Below, piece by piece: positions 43,993-56,139 of a DNA stretch of 64,000 bases. The position numbers and the translations under genes were made by a program. How positions within the stretch are numbered: the first letter of the stretch is position 1; each line of letters starts with the position of its first letter. Source of the stretch: Phascolarctos cinereus (lineage: Eukaryota; Chordata; Mammalia; Diprotodontia; Phascolarctidae); contig NW_018343990.1 of the NCBI RefSeq assembly GCF_002099425.1, positions 310,001 to 374,000 of the forward strand, in the 5' to 3' direction. The notes under the pieces were generated by a model that saw only the letters and a program-made list of their open reading frames with translations, had not been told where the DNA came from and ran no database searches.

Positions 43993-44019
43993 GCTAATTA
44001 TCTGTCTATGTACTTGGCT

Positions 44020-44175
44020 TCCCCCAATAGATTTTGAATTTCTTAAAGGCTGGGATTGTTTTCTTTCCAGGTTTTTTTGTTGTTTTGTTTGTGTTTTCTT
44101 GGTCTTCATATCCCAAGGACCTAAAACTACATCTGACTTACAGAAGCCTTAAGGAAGACTTACTGAAATGAACTG
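44020..44175 (+). mobile_element. L2 LINE 3' end with a T/G-rich insert
   Basis: 'attttgaatttcttaaagg', then 'ggtcttcatatcccaagg'. A 'tttttttgttgttttgtttg' stretch separates the halves. Confidence 0.55.
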
Positions 44176-44599
44176 ACTATGAGACTGTTCTTCTGAAGAT
44201 TCTAAATAAATGCATGAATAATAGCCTGGGCACTAGATTTTTTTCTTCATGAAAAGTATCATTGAAGGTGAAAAAAACTAAGGCAAGAAATAAGTTTGCT
44301 TACATTCAATTTGAAAATCAATGAGGAAGACAAGGGAAAAATTTTGTCCTCCCTCCAAACTTTAGGTTGAGCTCTCAAGCAGGATAATTATATTCTCTTT
44401 GTAATAATAATAATACTTTAAAGTGTTTTCCTTCTTTTAGATGTAAATAAATAACTATGTTTTCTGATTAAAAACAGGTATTCTATGATATATTGGTGCA
44501 TTTTGGCAATAACAGCTTCTGTCAATTGAAATTAGGGTAGGGAGGACATGATTTGTAGGTTGCTTTGGCAGGATGGAGCAAGGATAGAGTCAACACTGG

Positions 44600-44805
44600 G
44601 AGTCTGTAAGATAAGGGCTCCACTGAGACTCTTACACTAGCTGTGCTAACCCTGGGTGCTCTAAGTCTCAAATCCATCTATAAAATAGGAATCAAAATTG
44701 TAGTCCCTTCCTCACAGGCTGTCTCAAGACTCAAATGAGACAATGTATTTAAAGCCCTCTGTAAACCTTCAAGGGCTATACAAATGTCACTAAATATTAG
44801 TTTAC
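44600..44805 (+). mobile_element. MIR SINE
   Basis: 'tctataaaataggaatcaaa', 'ttcctcacaggctgtctcaa' and 'aatgagacaatgtatttaaa'. Confidence 0.75.
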
Positions 44806-44934
44806 AAAGCAGCTATATTAGGTACTTTCAGTTATTAAGTTACATTGGAGATTCCATTAGTTACCTTTTTGTCAAACCATGATTTGAGAATTCCAAAAGT
44901 TGAGGTGATTCAAAAATGAAATGACAGCTGCCAT

Positions 44935-47900
44935 TTCTTTAAAATATGTTTATTTAATATTGTATTTTCCTCCAATTACATGTAAAAACAGTTTTAACAT
45001 TTTTTTAAATTTTGAATTCAAAATTCTCTCCCACTCTCCCTTCCCTCTTCCCTCACTGAGAAGGTAAGCAGTTTGATGTAAGGTATACATGCACAGTCAT
45101 GCAAAATATATTTCCATATTAGTCATGTTGTGAAAGAAAACACAGACCTAAAACAAGAAAAAAAAAAAATGCTTCAAACTGCATTCAGATTCCATCTGTT
45201 CTTTCTCTGGAGCTGGATAGCATTGTTCATAAGTCCTTTGGAAATGTTTTGATCTTTGTATTGCTGAGAATAGCCAAGTCATTCACAGTTGATCATTGTA
45301 CAATATTGCTGTTACTGTGTACAATGTTCTCCTGCTTCTGCCCCCTTTATTTTGCATCAGTTCACAGAGTCTTCCCAAGTTTTTTGGAAAGCATTCTGCT
45401 CATCATTTCTTATAGGACAATAGTATTCCATTACAATTATATACCACAACTTGTTCAACCATTCCCCAATTGATGGGCATCCCCTCTATTTCCAATTCTT
45501 TGTCACCAGTGAAAGCTGCTATAAATATTTATGTAAATATAAGTCCTTTTTCTTTGTGTTTTTTATCTCTTTGGGACACAGACCTAGTAGTGGTATTGCT
45601 AGGTTTTATAACCCTTTGGACATAGTTCCAAATTGCTCTCCAGAATGGTTGAATCTGTTAACAACTCCACCAAAATTATATTAACATCTCAATTTTCCCA
45701 CATCCCCTCCAATATTTGTCATTTTCCTTTTCTGTCATATTAGTCAATCTGATAGGTATGAGGTAGTGCCTCAGAGTTGTTTTAATTTGCATTTCTCTGG
45801 TCAATAGTGATTTAGAGCATTTTATGTAATTATAGATAGCTTTGATTACTTCATCTGAAAACTGCCTGTTCATATCCTTTGACCATTCATTATTTGAAAA
45901 ATGGCTCTTATTTTTTATAAATTTGGCTCAGTTCTCAATATATTTGAGAAGTGAGTCCTTTACCAAAGAAACTTGCTGAAAAAAAAATTTAATGATTGTG
46001 ATTACTATTTCCCTCCATCCTATTTTCCCTCTGTTTAGTGTACTCTCTCTCCTTTCAACCTCTCCATCTTCAAAAGTGTTTTGCTTCTCACTACCACCCC
46101 TCCCCATCTGCCTTCTCTTCTATCAGCCCCTCCTCCACTGATTCTCTTACCCTCTTACTTTCTTGAAGGGTAAAATAGATTTCTATACATAAGTGTGTAC
46201 ATTATTCCCTCTTTGAGCCAGTTCCGATAAGAATAAGGTTTAAGTGCTTCCCCCCTTACCTTCCCCATCTTCCCTTTCACTGTAAAGTGTACTTTTATGT
46301 GAGATAATTTACCCTATTCTACCTCTCTCTTTCCCCTTCTCCCCATGCATTCCTCTTTCTCACCCCTTAATTTTATTTTTCAGATATTACTCCATCATAT
46401 ACAATTACACTTGCACTTTCTGTCTATGTATACTCCTTCTAACTGCCTTAATAATGAGAAAGTTCTTAAGAGTTATAAATATCTTCCTGAGTAGGAATGT
46501 GAACAGTTTAACTTCACTGAATCCCTTATTTCTCTTTTCTGTTTACCTTTTTATGCTTCCCTGAGTCTTGTGTTTGCAAGTCAAATTTCTATTTAGCTCT
46601 GGTCTTTTCATCAGAGATGCTTGAAAGTCTTCTATTTCATTAAATATCCATTTTTCCCCCAGAAAAAATTATTTTAGGTTTTGCTGGGTAGGTGATTCTT
46701 GTTTGTAATCCTAGCTCCTTTGCCCTTCAAAATATCAAATTCCAAGCCCTCTAATCCTTTAATATAAAAGCTGCTCAATTTTGTGTTATCCTGACTATAG
46801 CTCTATGATATTTGAATTATTTCTCCCTGGCTGCTTTCAATATTTTCTCCTTAACCCGGGATCTCTGGAATTTAGCTATTATATTCCTGGGAGTTTACAT
46901 TTTGGGAAGTCTTTAAGCAAGTTTTCAATGGAATCTTTCCATTTCTGTTTTACCCTCTGGTTCTAGAATATCAAGGCAGTTTTCCTTGAAAATTTCTTGA
47001 AAGATGATGTCTAGACTCTTTTTTTTTTTGTCATGGCTTTCAGGTAGTCTAATAATTCTTAAGTTATCTCTCCTGGATCTATTTTCCAGGTCGCTTGTTT
47101 TTCCCCTGGGATAGTTCACATTTTCTTCTATTTTTTTCATTCTTTTGGTTTTATTTTATTGCTTCTTGATGTTTCATGGAGTCATTGGCCTCCACTTGTA
47201 CAATTCTAATTTTTAAGGAATTATTTTCCTCAGTGAATTTTTGTACATATTTTTCCATGTGGCCAACTCTGCTTTTTAGGATGTTCTCGCCTCTTCTGTT
47301 TGGCCTATTCTGTTTAAGGTATTATTTCCTTCAGTATTTTTTATGCCTCTTTCACCAAGTTGTTGAATCTTCTCATGATTTTCTTGTATTACTCTCATTT
47401 ATTTTCCCACATTTTCCTCCACCTCTTTTATTTGATTTTTGAAATCCTTTTTGAGCACTTCCATGGTTTGAGACCAATTCACATTTTCCTTTGAGGTTTT
47501 GGATGTAGCAGTTTTAACTCTGTTGTGTTCTTCTGAGTTTGTGTTTTGATCTTCCCTGTCATCACAGTAACTTTCTATGGTCAGGTTCTTTTTTTTTCTT
47601 CTTTTTTTTTCTCTTGCTCATATTTCCAGCCTATTTCCTGACTTTTAACTTTAAGTGTTAAAATTAAGTTCTGTTTCCAAAGTGGATGGGGCACTATTCT
47701 AAGCTTCAGATTTTTTGTGCAGCTGTTTTCAAAGCTAGTTGAAAAGGTGGGGGTGTCTGTAAGTTTTCAGTTCTTCCAAGGTACTATGATATAAGAAGAG
47801 GTGTTTACTCCTCTCCTGGCCTATGCTCTTGTCTGTGAGCAACCACAAGCACTCTTTATCACCCTGGAACCATGACTAGGGTCACTGCTTCCCTGTAGCC

Positions 47901-48345
47901 ACAAGCTCTGGTGTGCTGTTGCTCCTCCTTGCCCTGGGACTATGACCCAGGACTGCAACTTAGATCCACATATGGGTGATGCAAGAGAGACCTGCACTCA
48001 GTGCTAGTAAAGGGACCCCTGAATTCTCCTTCTGACAAATTGTCCAACCCTCTTACTATCTATGGGCTGAGAGATCCAGAAGCCACCACTGCAGTAGCTG
48101 ATTAAGTTACCCAAAAGGCCTGATGCTGATTTGTTAGGGCAATGACTGAGCTGAGCTCTACTCTCATCCTGATACAACAGACCTTTCCTGCCAACCTTCT
48201 AAGTTGTCTTGGGCTGGAAAATTGTTTCACCCCATTCTTTTGTGGGTTCTGCTACTTCAAAATTCATTTTGAGGCATTATTTATAGTTGTTTATAGAGCA
48301 TTTTGAGAAAGTTTAGGAAAGTCCCTGCCTTTTCTCTGCCATCTT
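44935..48345 (-). mobile_element. Half-L1: 5' UTR and ORF1 joined to the end of ORF2
   Basis: Read on the minus strand. The 5' end is at 48345 ('aagatggcagagaaaag'). The 5' UTR runs to about 47615 and matches the insertion at 3741-4643. ORF1 remnants follow: a coiled-coil-like lysine/glutamate-rich part, then the RRM start SDLENRSRRDNLRIIRLPE within 46925-47140. A long A/G-rich untranslated stretch continues to about 45990. The sequence then jumps into the C-terminal part of ORF2 (about 45985-45300) and the L1 3' UTR (to about 44935), which align with the L1 at 54168-55465. Endonuclease and nearly all reverse transcriptase are missing. This fits HAL1-type elements, which keep ORF1 but not ORF2. 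ORF1 is decayed. Confidence 0.78.
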
Positions 48346-48840
48346 GGCTTTACCCCATCCTGCCCCACTCCCAACAACTGCTGTTCAAAATGGCAAAGAA
48401 GTCCAATCTCAATCTCTTGGAAGTGGCTACATGTCATCACTGGGTAATTTTAGGATTCCCCTCTCCCCACCCAAACCCACTATTTCATGAATTATGAGAG
48501 GAGATATGAGAGAAGCAAGTGACAACAAATAGCCATGAAGAGGCACACTAGAATCCCTGAAAAATAAAAAGAATAGGAATGCTTCTAGCATAGTATCCCT
48601 ATGGAATATTTTTGGAAAGCATAGACCAGGAGAGAAGGCCTGAAGGAATCATAGAATCATAGCCAGCATTGGACATGAGGGCACTATGTTACCTGAATGG
48701 TTATTTGGGAAATTGCAGACCACTTCTCTAGAGGCAAGATAATAGACTGGTTTATAATAAGCTACCTTAACTTTGGGCCACTCGTCTGATCCAAACTATT
48801 TTCATCTCCCTGAGGTAGCAAGTACTATATTAGTATCTGG
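48346..48840. other. Unassigned spacer
   Basis: No gene or repeat recognised. 'tagaatcatagccagcattg' near 48652 is a possible MIR scrap. Confidence 0.35.
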
Positions 48841-48846
48841 AGAGAG

Positions 48847-49215
48847 AAGAACATGGCACAGTGGACAAGATGCTTGACCTCAAGGTAGATCCAAAGCTTA
48901 CTTCTGACATTTGTTAATTACCTGACACCACAGGTTAGTCATTTGGCATACCTGAATCTCAGGGCTTCTCACCTGCAAAAGTAGAATGAAAATACCTCCA
49001 AGGCTTACAACATAGTGTTGTTGGGATTCTGAAATGACCATGTAGATAAAGTATTTTGCAAACCTTAAACACTATGTAGGGTGTCCCAAAAGACAGTAGA
49101 GTTTTAAGCTATTAGAGCTTATTCATTCTTTAAGCTATTAAAGTTAAAACTACACTAAGACTATTGGGACACTCTGCATAAAGACCAAATTATCATCATA
49201 TTAAATATAATTTTT
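48847..49215 (+). mobile_element. MIR SINE interrupted by a mariner MITE
   Basis: 'acatggcacagtggacaaga' through 'gtgttgttgggattctgaaa' and 'aagtattttgcaaacctta' up to 49074. The MIR 3' end continues after the MITE as 'aattatcatcatatta'. Confidence 0.72.
49073..49180. mobile_element. Palindromic mariner-type MITE
   Basis: The body is 49075-49178 (104 bp) with TA on both sides (49073-49074, 49179-49180), the standard Tc1/mariner duplication. The left end 'tgtagggtgtcccaaaagac' pairs with a right end reading 'tgcagagtgtcccaatagtc' on the other strand, and the two arms remain complementary almost to the centre. It has no coding capacity. The transcript would fold into one long imperfect hairpin. 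Confidence 0.88.
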
Positions 49216-50486
49216 ATAGTTGGTGTCCAGCATACTTAAAAATACAAAAAATTTAGAAAGGGGATTTTTTAAATATCCAAAAGTCTGATTTTAAGCCATA
49301 TGAAACAAATGCCATCTCTGCCCCCAAGAAACCCAACTTACTTCAAGGAGAGGATTAAAACTACTTGTACATGTTTAATATGCTAGAGACTGACCCTATA
49401 GTGAATGTCCTTGGACAATATCCCACAATATGTCTTTACTGTCTTTCACCCAATCCTTAATTACAGGGGCCAATTTGGCTTTCCAGTTAATAGCCTCTCA
49501 ATCTTTTGCCAAAAGCAAAACCACCACGTACAAATTGTTCTTAACAGGAATGATTTACTCTGGACTGATTTTCAAGATCTGCCTTTGCTGGCAGTACCAC
49601 TTGCCCTACTTAAAGGAAAAGAACAGAGCACTGTGTTCTACTGTAAGAGTCAGAAAGCCTTTCACTCACTTCTCCATAAGCCTTCTACTCACCTATCTTG
49701 TCATAAAGTCATTAACTCCAATGAATTCCAGCTTATTTGGTGGTTGTTTGGATGAGGGTGAATGCCTCTAAGCTCTCTTTCAAGACTTAGATTGTAATTG
49801 TAGTCCCATCTCCATGTCTGAAAGAAGCTCATATCATGGCCATGCCTGACAGATGGGGTACCATTCAGTCCTCAAGAAATTCTAAAAAGAAGATTCTACA
49901 CTTCTCTTAATCACTCTTCACAAGATTTAAGGGCCCCAACCAAGGTTGAAACTAGGGTGAGAAAACCTGAGCTATATCCATTACACTGAAATGTAGAGGT
50001 CATAAAAACAAAATGTATATATTCTAGCAGCTTAGGAGCCAACAGAGTAGATAATTTCCCATCCAGATTGACAGAATTCGTCTTAATTTTGCCTTGTATT
50101 ATTTTCACATCAAGAATTACAAAGTTCACATAAGGGTATATTTTGTGCTACTCGCCCCAAGTGCCAAAATACTTAGTTATCATCCTGAGTCCTCATTGTA
50201 TAGAAATTGTTTCTATTGCAGAATCTAAAGATCACATCATTAAGAATACGAAAGTCAGTTACCAGGTTGAGATGATACTTAGCTCTTGAGTATCATCAGT
50301 AGGACAAACGTTTTTTGTTTTTGTTTTTTAACATAGCAGAGTTCACTAGCTTCTAACTAGGCAACGAAAAACAGTGGGAATAACACTCTGAAGTCAGAGG
50401 ACCTGGATTCAACACCTTGGATGCTTATTATTTTGTGAAAGCACCATATGCATCTTCACTATTAATAGTTTTGGTTTTATTTTGTT
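49216..50486. other. Unassigned spacer with two overlapping frames
   Basis: Frames of 116 aa (49405-49755) and 113 aa (49430-49771) overlap on the plus strand in different frames. Neither has a domain I recognise. No repeat is assigned here apart from a possible MIR head near 50365-50420. Confidence 0.4.
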
Positions 50487-50487
50487 G

Positions 50488-50622
50488 TTGTTGTTTTTTT
50501 ACAGAGGAGGAAAACAAGTTCTAGAGAGGTAAAGTCACAGAGAAAGGAAATAATAGATTGAGGATTTGAAACCAAGTCCTCCAATTCCAAATTCAGGACT
50601 CTTTTCACATTGTCTCCCCAGT
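50488..50622 (-). mobile_element. MIR SINE fragment
   Basis: 'ttttacagaggaggaaaaca', 'aggatttgaaaccaagtcct' and 'ttttcacattgtctcccc'. Confidence 0.65.
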
Positions 50623-50987
50623 CTAGATTCAATTTATCAAAATGCTAGTTAATTCACAATGAGAAATTTGTTTTAATTCATTTAATGCTGTGAATTTAAG
50701 GTTTCAGGCTTAAACATTTAAGGCAATGAAATTCTATTTTTCAGTGACGTATATTCTATATAAGAGTGCAACACTCAAGATATCAGGCCTCTTACATATC
50801 AGAAACCCTTGAGATGATAAGGGTCAAGGGTCTACAAGTAGCAATGTAAGTAGAATTAAGCTACCAGTTTCAAGCACCCTCAAATCAACTTTGTGGTAGA
50901 TGGAAGGAGAGGAATAATACAAGAGGCAATTACGACAATTACACTGTCATGGGAGGGGGATTAGTTTCTACAGTGGCTTAATAAACA

Positions 50988-51037
50988 ATCTCAGATTTAG
51001 AAGGGACCCCAGAAATCATGTAGTCCAAGCCATGGGA
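50988..51037 (-). mobile_element. MIR 3'-end fragment
   Basis: 'atttagaagggaccccagaa' followed by 'tcatgtagtccaagcc'. Confidence 0.55.
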
Positions 51038-51396
51038 TTTTAGGTCTCATTCTCTTTTAAAACAACCAGAAAGCACCTGACAGAAAGCAGATCAGAATTA
51101 TTACTTGCCCTTATTGTGGAAAAGTATGGTTGCTTATTGGGGAAGGTAGGCAAGAAGCTGTTTTCCTCTGGAAAGGACAAATGGAAGATATGGGATTGTA
51201 TAGGTTAGAGAATTCTTTATAGGACAGAGAAAGAAGGAGCAAACAGGCTACAGGCTGCCTTACTTCCTGCACAAACTTCTCTTCCCCATGTTTTTATCCC
51301 ATTTCTTCACTATCTGAGTTCCTGCTCTTGCCATGTCCTTTCATTCTACTGAAAGAATGCATATGGAATTTTTACACCCTCTAAGCTTCCCAGGGG

Positions 51397-51643
51397 TAGA
51401 CAGCTAGATGGTGCAGTGGATAGAGTGCCAGGCCTGAAGTTGGGAAGACCTGAATTCAAATTAAGACTCAGACACTTACTAGCTTTGTGACCCTGGGCAA
51501 GTTACTTAACCCTGTTTGCCTCAGTTTCCTCATCTTTAAAATGAACTGGAGAAGGAAACGGCAAATCACTCCAGTATCTTTGCCAAGAAAACCTCAAATG
51601 GAGTCATAAAGAGTTGGACATGACTGAATAACAACAAAAGTTT
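51397..51643 (+). mobile_element. Mar1-type SINE, full length
   Basis: Head 'gctagatggtgcagtggata', CORE 'gtgaccctgggcaagttact', tail 'gagtcataaagagttggaca' and 'ctgaataacaacaaaag'. The flanks aagcttccca and aagtttctca (8 of 10 alike) may be a decayed target duplication. Confidence 0.93.
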
Positions 51644-52297
51644 CTCAACCTGATACGAAGAACCTAAGGTCCAGTCTGTAGAGGAGAAGGGTGAATAGAC
51701 AAATCTTGATCTCTGGCTTCTTTCAGAAAGTAGCACAAGAAACTTAGCGTTGTTAGTAAAGAAAAAAAATCCAAGCTTCTCCTCCCCACTCCTCCCTGAC
51801 ATGTGAAATACGCTAACTTAAATTTATGCTTTCCATTTCAGTCTCTCAAATCCCTTACCTATTTGTAGCAGACAAATGCATAAAAATGTACATCTGTGCA
51901 TGTTATCCATGGTGCACATGAATCTACAAAGAGCTTGCAATCTTGAAAATTGGATACAGCAATTTACTAATTTCATATCAGCATCTCATCAAAGACTGAC
52001 CTCTTTGTCCTCCAAATGAATCTGTCAAAATTCAGGAAGCCAAGTAAAATTCTTCATCCTTCCAAGCCATCCTCTTGGAACTCCGCTAGGGCAAAACTTC
52101 ACCAATTTTTGTCACCATTTAGTTTTGAAATCAGCACAAAGAAAACGAAGGGTCAAGGCTTCTCAATTACATTTAGTCCCACATCAAGGCAGAAATAATT
52201 CCATAAGCCAAGCAAGCCATACAAAGCTCCCTAAAGATTGAGCTACTAGGCAAAACTGCTTCCATTCATACCTACTAGGTATCCAAAATTTAGGTCC
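51644..52297. other. Unassigned spacer
   Basis: No gene or repeat recognised; the largest frame is 60 aa. Confidence 0.4.
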
Positions 52298-52446
52298 ATT
52301 CACTCATAGATTGGGAGGTAGAAGGAGGGTTTGAGATCATCAAATCAAACCCCCTCATTTTTGAAATGAGAAAATAGAGACTAAAGACCCCACAGTTGCC
52401 CAGAACAATATCCACCTGTTCTCTGGCGGTAGTCCAGCCCTGATTT
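52298..52446 (-). mobile_element. MIR SINE fragment
   Basis: 'gggtttgagatcatcaaatc', 'ccccctcatttttgaaatga' and 'gaaaatagagactaaagacc'. Confidence 0.65.
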
Positions 52447-52534
52447 ACATACATTCTAGGTCAACCTGGTAATGCCTATAAAGTCCTCTACCATCTCAGT
52501 ATTTCAGTTATGTATTCAATAAGTATTAGAATAG

Positions 52535-52642
52535 AAGCTGAGAGGAGGGATTTCTTCATATTTTTTGTCTTCTATTCCCCAGCCACTAGCACAGTGCTGG
52601 ACACACAATAGACGCTTAATGAAGAGTTGTTGCCAAATGAAA
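52535..52642 (+). mobile_element. L2 LINE 3' end
   Basis: 'tgtcttctattccccagcca' and 'ctagcacagtgctggacaca', then 'cgcttaatgaagagttg'. Confidence 0.7.
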
Positions 52643-52858
52643 TGAGTAAAGGGATATCCCAAATGAATGAACCAGGGAGCTGTTGTTGTTTTTTTTGAAA
52701 CTAACTTTTGAGGCCTTTTGGAACCTGTATAACAGGAAAAAAAATCAAGTGAAATGGAAGGTGTCTAGGATGTACAACCAGAAAGGCTAAACTGAATTAT
52801 CCTTGATTTTCTCAACTAAGAGTCTGTAGAATATAGACTATAGAATAACAGTTTCTGT

Positions 52859-52990
52859 CATTTTTTTTTTAGGCAATTGGGGTTAAGTGACTTGCCCAGG
52901 GTTACACAGCTAGTAAGATCAAGTGTTTGGTCTGAGGCCGGATTTGAAATCAGCTCCTCCTGACCTCAGGGCCGGTGCTCTATCCACTAA
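52859..52990 (-). mobile_element. WSINE-like SINE
   Basis: T-run, 'aggcaattggggttaagtga', 'agggttacacagctagtaag', 'ggccggatttgaaatcagc' and 'ggtgctctatccacta'. It lacks the last ~20 bp of the head. It is the same subfamily as 34943-35091. Confidence 0.93.
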
Positions 52991-53059
52991 TTTTTTTATT
53001 TAAATTAACAAATATGATTAACACTGCATCCAGAGCAGAGTTGCTTCAGTGTAAGTCCT

Positions 53060-53110
53060 CATTTAAAAAAAATACATATGTGTGTGTGTATACACGCACA
53101 TGTGTGTAGG
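53060..53110. repeat. (TG)n-like microsatellite
   Basis: Short TG/CA run with TATACACGCACA interruption. Confidence 0.75.
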
Positions 53111-53567
53111 GGGCAGAGTGAGTTGGGCCCAGAAAATCCTGGATTGACCATCCATGCTTCCCAAGTTTCCTGGATCATCACTTGACCCTCCATTTTGCTA
53201 CTTGACCCTCCATTTTCCCAAAGTACACAAATAACACCCAGTATGATCCAACAGATGAGAATTTAAATTAAAAAGATTACCAGTCTCTCAATTTCACCAT
53301 ACTACCTTTGGATTCAGTATTACTGCTCTTCAGGGTATTGTTTCCTGTGTCAGTTACCATCCTCACACATCCCTGCCTCCCTGTGGCCCAAGAGATACTG
53401 AGAGAGGTTTGCCAAGGTATCATCTCTTTGTTAACTGAGTAAAGCTTATGAAGTTTTGAAATAATTAAAATTTTCTTAAAATCATGTGTCTCATGCTGAA
53501 GGGCTCCCAAAGGACCTGCCAGCTTCTAAAGACCACATCAGCCCTCCATTTACATGTCCCAGTGAAG

Positions 53568-53766
53568 ATCCCAGGATCTTAGAATCTGAGCTGGAAGGAA
53601 CACTAGAGACCACCTAGTGCAATATCCTTGTTTTAAAGATGAGGAAACTGAGACCTAGGCAGGTTTTAAGTGACTTGTCCAAAGGCCACACAGGTAGTAA
53701 AAGCCAGAGGCAGGATTTGAACTTACACTTGAGAGTCAGTATTCTCTCCACTCTATCATGCTGCCT
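53568..53766 (-). mobile_element. MIR SINE
   Basis: 'gatcttagaatctgagctgg', 'gatgaggaaactgagaccta' and 'gcaggatttgaacttacact', ending 'ctctatcatgctgcc'. Confidence 0.88.
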
Positions 53767-54151
53767 ACCTAGCAAAATTGTGTTCAAACTCTACAACCTA
53801 TAGGTTTCCCTACATATTTGACTGTATCTAATTTTGTCATCATATCCTTATGTTTGCTTACATACAATTTTATTGTACTTCAAATTATGCTGTGATTTCT
53901 CTCCCTTCTTTCAATCCTTCCTAGGATTCATTTGGATCATTTTTCCATCCAAGTAGGTGTCTGGCAGGCCTCCAAATTAATGTCACCTTGAAATATAATC
54001 AATGAAACTATTTATTCACTCTTTCTGCTAGTCAATAAAAAGGTAAAATCAGCCACACAAAAAACTACTTGCCTTTGGTGAGTAAAACGGTCTGGGGCAA
54101 TTAAAGATACGACAAGAGACAAGGGTCTTTGTTCCTCTGGCCACTTTCTAG

Positions 54152-55481
54152 GGTTTTTAAGATTTTCTTTTTTGTTTTTAATGTATTTATTTATTATGGT
54201 TTTCAACATTTACTTTTGTAAGATTTTTGAGTTCTAAATTTCCCCCCTCCCCAAGATAACATTCAATCTAATATAGGCTATACATATATCATCATATTAA
54301 ACATATATCCACATTGGTCATGTTGTAAAAAAGAATCAGAACAGAAGGGAAAAGCCACAAGAAAGAAAACCCAAAAAAATGACCAAAAAAAAAGAAAATA
54401 GTATGCTTCAACCTGTACTCAGACTTGCTAGTTCTTTCTCTGGATGTGGACAGCATTTTCCATCATGAGTGTTTAGGAATTGTCCTAGATCATTGCATTG
54501 CTCAGAAGAGGTAAGTCTAACAAAATCAGTCATTGTACAATGTGGCTATTACCACGTACGGTGTTCTCCTGGTTCTACACACTGTATTCAGCATCAGTTC
54601 ATGCAAGTTTTTCCAGGTTTTTTCTAAAGTCTGCCTGCTCACCATTTCTTATGGAACATAGTATCCCATTACATTCATGTAACACAACTTGTTCAGCCAT
54701 TCCTTAACTGACGGACATCTGCTCAATTTCCAATTCTTTTCCACCACAAAAAGAGCTAGCATAAATATTTTTGTACATGAGGGTCCTTTTCCCTTTTTTA
54801 TGATCTCCTTGGGATACAGAGCTAGTAGTGGTATTGCTGGATTAAAGTGTAGGCATAGTTTTATAGTCCTTTGGGCATAGTTCCAGATTTCTCCCCAGAG
54901 TGGTTGGATCAGTTCACAACTCCACAATGCATTAGTGTTCCAATTTTCCCACATCTTCTCTAACATTCATATCACTTTCCTTTTCTGTCATGTTGGCCAG
55001 TCTGATAGGTATGATGTGGTACCGCAGAGTTGTTTTAATCTGCATTTCTGTAATCAATAGTGATTCAGAGCATTTTTATATAACTATAGATAGATTTAAT
55101 GTCTTCATCTGAAAACTGCTTTTTCATATCCTTTGACCATTTATCAATTAGGGAATGACTTGCATTCTTATAGATTCAACTCAGTTTTCTATATGCTTTA
55201 GAAATGAGGCCTTTATCAGACACACTGGCTGTAAAAATTGTTTACCAGCTCTCTGCTTCCCTTCTAACCTTGGTTGCATTGGCTTTGTTTGTGCAAAAAC
55301 TTTTTAATTTAATGTAATCAAAATTATTCTTTTTGCATTTCATAATGTTCTCTATCTCTTCTTTGGTCATAAATTCTTCCCTTCTCCATAGATCTGACAG
55401 GTCAACTATTCCTTGCTCTCCTAATCTGCTTATAGTTTCACCCTTTATGTCTAAATCATGTACCTGGTTTTTAAGATTTTC
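54152..55481 (-). mobile_element. L1 LINE, 5'-truncated, perfect 16-bp target duplications
   Basis: The body is 54168-55465 (1298 bp), bounded by identical ggtttttaagattttc at 54152-54167 and 55466-55481. The left side has the T-rich complement of a poly-A tail. The minus-strand frame 54649-54966 is the ORF2 C-terminus: ALWSCELIQPLWGEIWNYA, HFNPAIPLLALYPKE, then KIFMLALFVVEKNWKLSRC. The remaining 3' part is L1 3' UTR. Endonuclease and reverse transcriptase are lost, so it is inactive. Intact duplications suggest it is younger than most L2 and MIR copies here. Confidence 0.95.
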
Positions 55482-55654
55482 AAAGTAGACTGAAGATGAT
55501 TAGAGATAGTTGCACACTGATCTCCTAGGATGCTCATGTAATGCCCATCCACAAGAGGCAGAATGCAGAGAGAAGTGAGAAAGCTTGCACACAAATTCTG
55601 ATGATTTAGAAATAAAACGAGTAGGCTGGGAGGTTTTATGAATTCCACTGCAAA

Positions 55655-55742
55655 GATCAATCAGTTAATCAACAAGTATTTACTAAGCAAATAACTTATA
55701 CCCGTCACTATGCTTGGTGCTATATAATACTATAAAAGATGA
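55655..55742 (-). mobile_element. L2 LINE 3' end
   Basis: 'aatcaacaagtatttactaa' and 'cactatgcttggtgctat'. Confidence 0.6.
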
Positions 55743-55987
55743 CTTAAGCCATTTCAGTTTCTAGTGATCCAAGCTCGTTCCATATATACCAGGTCCTAGC
55801 ATCCACTCTATGTGATGCCCTCACTCACAATATAGCTCCCCATTAGTGAGTATGGCTGCTATTTACCAATTTCCTTCCTTGGCAATAAAACCTAGGTCAA
55901 TTCTCCAAAGGATTTTGTTCCTATTGAGGGATATTTAAAATGAATCAACTTTGACAAAAGATGTTTGACCTCAAGACCTTCTCCATT

Positions 55988-56122
55988 CATAGGATCATAG
56001 ATTTAGAGCTGGAAGGGGCTCAGAGCTCAACTTCCTGCCTTCATTTTACAGATTAGTAAACTGAGGCCCATGGAGGTGAAATGACTTGCCAGAGGTCGCA
56101 TGAATAGTTAGTGCCCTACACA
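55988..56122 (-). mobile_element. MIR SINE
   Basis: 'aggatcatagatttagagct', 'ttacagattagtaaactgag' and 'aaatgacttgccagaggtcg'. Confidence 0.85.
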
Positions 56123-56139
56123 AAATTCAAGCTCTGGAA

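Noticed and set aside
54649-54966. 105-codon minus-strand frame as a host gene
   Set aside because: Its sequence is the L1 ORF2 C-terminus, within a truncated L1 with target duplications.
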